NCBI RefSeq assembly: GCF_020166415.1
Contig: NZ_JAIQXV010000008.1
Location: 99,166-163,165 of the forward strand
Direction of reading: 5' to 3'
DNA from: Deinococcus multiflagellatus
GTDB taxonomy: Bacteria > Deinococcota > Deinococci > Deinococcales > Deinococcaceae
Length of the DNA stretch: 64,000 nt
A program made the translations under genes and the position numbers. Shown one piece after another: positions 62,405-64,000 of this stretch (positions within the stretch are counted from its first letter, which is position 1; every line of letters starts with the position of its first letter). A model generated the notes under the pieces. That model searched no databases, was not told the origin of the DNA, and saw nothing but the letters and a program-made list of their open reading frames with translations.

Positions 62405-63115
62405 GTGGACCTGCCGTTCCTCTGGCCCCTGCTGCTGTCCACAGGGCTCACGTTTGCCTGGCTCTGGTTTTTTGTCCGCCGCGACCGTCATCCAGAGCCG
62501 CTGTGGCTGCTGGCGCGCACCTTTGGCTGGGGCATGCTGGCCTGGGTCATTGCGGCGGCGTTCGGGGCCAGCCTGGGACAGTTGCTGTCCTCGCCCCTGC
62601 CACTGGTGGCGGCCTTCGTCGTGCTCCTGACGGCGGTGCTGGAAGAAGGCTTCAAGTTCGTGGCCGCCACCACGGCCATCACCGAGCTCAGTTTCGATGA
62701 ACCGATGGACGGCCTAGTGTACGCCGTGACCGCGGCCCTGGGCTTCGCCCTGATGGAAAACCTTACCTACACCCTGGGTTTTGGCAGTGGGGCCGGCGCG
62801 TGGCATGCCGTCTTTGCCACGCTGGCCCACGCGCTGTTCAGTGCGCCGCAGGGGTACGCGCTGGGTGGGCTGCACTGGCAGCGGGGGCGCGCCTGGGTGG
62901 TACAGGGCCTGCTGGTCAGCGTCATTTTGCACGCCGTGTTCAATGGTCTGCTGGTGGGCGGGGCTGGGTGGCCGCAACTCGCGGCACTGGGGGCTATTAC
63001 CGTGCTGATGGTGGTGCTGGCCGGCCGCTATTACCTGGCCTTTGAAGCCCACGCCCGGCAGCACGGCCCGTCGGCCTATTTTTTGCAGGAGCAGGCCCGC
63101 AGGCGCCAGCGTTGA
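62405..63115 (+). CDS. PrsW family intramembrane metalloprotease
   Basis: This 236-residue membrane protein has about eight helices and the PrsW motifs: LEEGFKF, GFALMEN, LAHALFS and LHAVFN. Together they provide the glutamate and histidine metal site. PrsW in Bacillus starts cleavage of an anti-sigma factor; here the substrate is unknown. The start is GTG, two bases after ruvC. Confidence 0.9.
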   Translation: MDLPFLWPLLLSTGLTFAWLWFFVRRDRHPEPLWLLARTFGWGMLAWVIAAAFGASLGQLLSSPLPLVAAFVVLLTAVLEEGFKFVAATTAITELSFDEPMDGLVYAVTAALGFALMENLTYTLGFGSGAGAWHAVFATLAHALFSAPQGYALGGLHWQRGRAWVVQGLLVSVILHAVFNGLLVGGAGWPQLAALGAITVLMVVLAGRYYLAFEAHARQHGPSAYFLQEQARRRQR

Positions 63116-63243
63116 TTTCTAAGCATTCGGGTTCATTCGCTGTGGCAGAACGGATGAACCCGACCGGAAAGCCTTGCAGAGGGGCGCGGCCGAGCAGAAA
63201 AAGCGGTGGCGGAGGGGCTGGAACGGATGACCCGGCATCCGTC
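63116..63243. other. Intergenic hairpin region between converging genes
   Basis: An inverted pair GGGTTCATTCG / CGGATGAACCC (near 63129-63165) is followed by a GCCGAGCAGAAAAAGCGG tract. The plan of hairpin plus GAGCAG tract is loosely like the repeats at 51096 and 18593. It may act as terminator. Confidence 0.45.
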
Positions 63244-63924
63244 CTACAGCGTGTCGTGCCCCGTCTGGCCAGCCACCCAGTGCTCGCCGCTGTCGTCGCA
63301 CTCCCGTTTCCACACCGGCACCTGCACCTTCAGGTGTTCGATGATGAAGTCGCACGCCTCCAGGGCCGCGCGGCGGTGGGCGCTGGCCACGCCAATCAGA
63401 ATGCTGGCCTCGCCCGGCTGCAGGCGGCCAGTGCGGTGCTGAATATAGACGCGCAACTCACCGAACCGCTCGCGGGCGGTCTGCGCCGCCTGGGCCATCA
63501 CCCGTAGGGCCAGGGGCGCATAGGCTTCGTAATCAATCCAGTGCACCACCTTCCCGGCATTGGGGCTGCGCACGGTCCCCACGAAATAGGCCTGGGCACC
63601 GTACTGCGGCCGCACCAGAAAGCTGTCGGCGGCGTCCAGATACAGTGGCTGGTCGCTCAGCGCGCAGTGGGTGGCGTCATCGGCTTCACTGCCGCCCGCC
63701 ACAGGGGGCAAGAATGCCACTTCATCGCCGGCCGCCAGAGGTGTGTCTGGCTGCGCGTAGGTTTCGTTGACCGCCACCATGCAGCCCCGCAGCGTGACGC
63801 CCGTCTGGCGTTCAACCAGCGTGGCCAGGGTCCGCACGTCGCACCCATCTGGTGCCTCCACCCTTAACTGATCGAGCCCAGTTTCTCGCTTCAGGCGCGC
63901 AAAAAACACCACATTGAGCTGCAT
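63244..63924 (-). CDS. MoaD-MoaE fusion, molybdopterin synthase
   Basis: This 226-residue protein joins both molybdopterin-synthase subunits. Residues 1-78 are ubiquitin-like MoaD ending FLPPVAGG (Gly77-Gly78). After a short linker (about 79-92), MoaE begins, with VGTVRSPNAGKVVHWIDYEAY, IQHRTGRLQPGEASILIGV and the catalytic lysine region VPVWKREC. MoaD needs a free C-terminal Gly for thiocarboxylation, so the product is probably cleaved after GG, as reported for the mycobacterial fusion MoaX. TAGCCT lies six bases before the ATG (leaderless). Confidence 0.92.
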   Translation of the reverse strand: MQLNVVFFARLKRETGLDQLRVEAPDGCDVRTLATLVERQTGVTLRGCMVAVNETYAQPDTPLAAGDEVAFLPPVAGGSEADDATHCALSDQPLYLDAADSFLVRPQYGAQAYFVGTVRSPNAGKVVHWIDYEAYAPLALRVMAQAAQTARERFGELRVYIQHRTGRLQPGEASILIGVASAHRRAALEACDFIIEHLKVQVPVWKRECDDSGEHWVAGQTGHDTL

Positions 63925-64000
63925 GCGCCGAGGCTACCACGGGGGCTGCGGACATCCGAAAGGGAAAGCGAAGGGAGGGAGTTGACAAGTTCAGGCGGTG
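63925..64000. other. Window end: promoter region for MoaD-MoaE and an outgoing gene
   Basis: The minus-strand TAGCCT box (63931-63936) serves the fusion gene. Near 63981 a TTGACA box on the plus strand may be the -35 of a gene beyond the window. Confidence 0.45.

Overview
The window is a high-GC chromosomal segment from a Deinococcus-type bacterium. The gene repertoire fits this: Deinococcus-like pur genes, a MoaD-MoaE fusion, an Ada-AlkA fusion, a Rieske/cytochrome b/cytochrome c cluster and many small lineage-type proteins. A second sign is the promoter pattern. Many genes carry a TANNNT box 5-8 bases before the start codon, the layout of leaderless transcripts known to be common in Deinococcus. 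There is no plasmid, phage or CRISPR signature. The identification is an inference; no search was run.

Layout. 1-6360: a minus-strand purine cluster in the order purC, purS, a cupin gene, purQ, a small membrane protein, a MOSC protein, purL and the start of purF. A DUF559 gene bounded by 40-bp inverted repeats sits between purL and purF on the other strand. 6.7-10.8 kb: Ada-AlkA repair glycosylase, a PEP-mutase-family gene broken by a small mobile element, an alpha/beta hydrolase and a putative cysteine-peptidase-like protein. 10.8-15.5 kb: a toxin locus. It holds a 1008-residue DUF4157 protein of the kind associated with extracellular contractile injection systems, a probable immunity gene, an orphan TNT-type toxin tip and another probable immunity gene; its 3' part is clearly AT-rich. 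15.6-18.6 kb: three translationally coupled double-GNAT acetyltransferases. 18.8-25.7 kb: arginase-like protein, degenerate Nudix protein, 7-deazaguanine transporter plus QueF-like protein, GH31 glucosidase, RNase H-like protein and pyrE. 26-31.5 kb: a heterodimeric ABC exporter pair between copies of a 240-bp repeat, then a GH1-like protein that lacks its catalytic motifs. 31.6-46.8 kb: hemC, asparaginase, zinc-ribbon protein, MFS transporter, nth, tRNA-Trp, Fic protein, lipoprotein, cutA, accD-accA, prolyl oligopeptidase, beta-propeller, LysE exporter and ttcA. 47-64 kb: class A penicillin-binding protein, DMT transporter, CvpA, response regulator, beta-lactamase-fold hydrolase, cytochrome bc-type complex, A-type Fe-S carrier, peptide ABC transporter, ruvC, PrsW-type protease and MoaD-MoaE.

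How the parts work together. The 5' block makes purine nucleotides: PurS, PurQ and PurL form FGAM synthase and PurC acts later in the same pathway. accD and accA form the carboxyltransferase of acetyl-CoA carboxylase. The cytochrome c, Rieske and cytochrome b genes encode one quinol-oxidising complex. The binding protein and two permeases form a peptide importer whose ATPases are not in the window.

The most unusual content is the polymorphic toxin locus with its spare TNT tip, and three families of short non-coding mobile-type repeats. One family has disrupted a gene, one forms a nested element, and one flanks the ABC exporter pair in direct and inverted copies. All functional calls come from reading the sequence and remembered family motifs.
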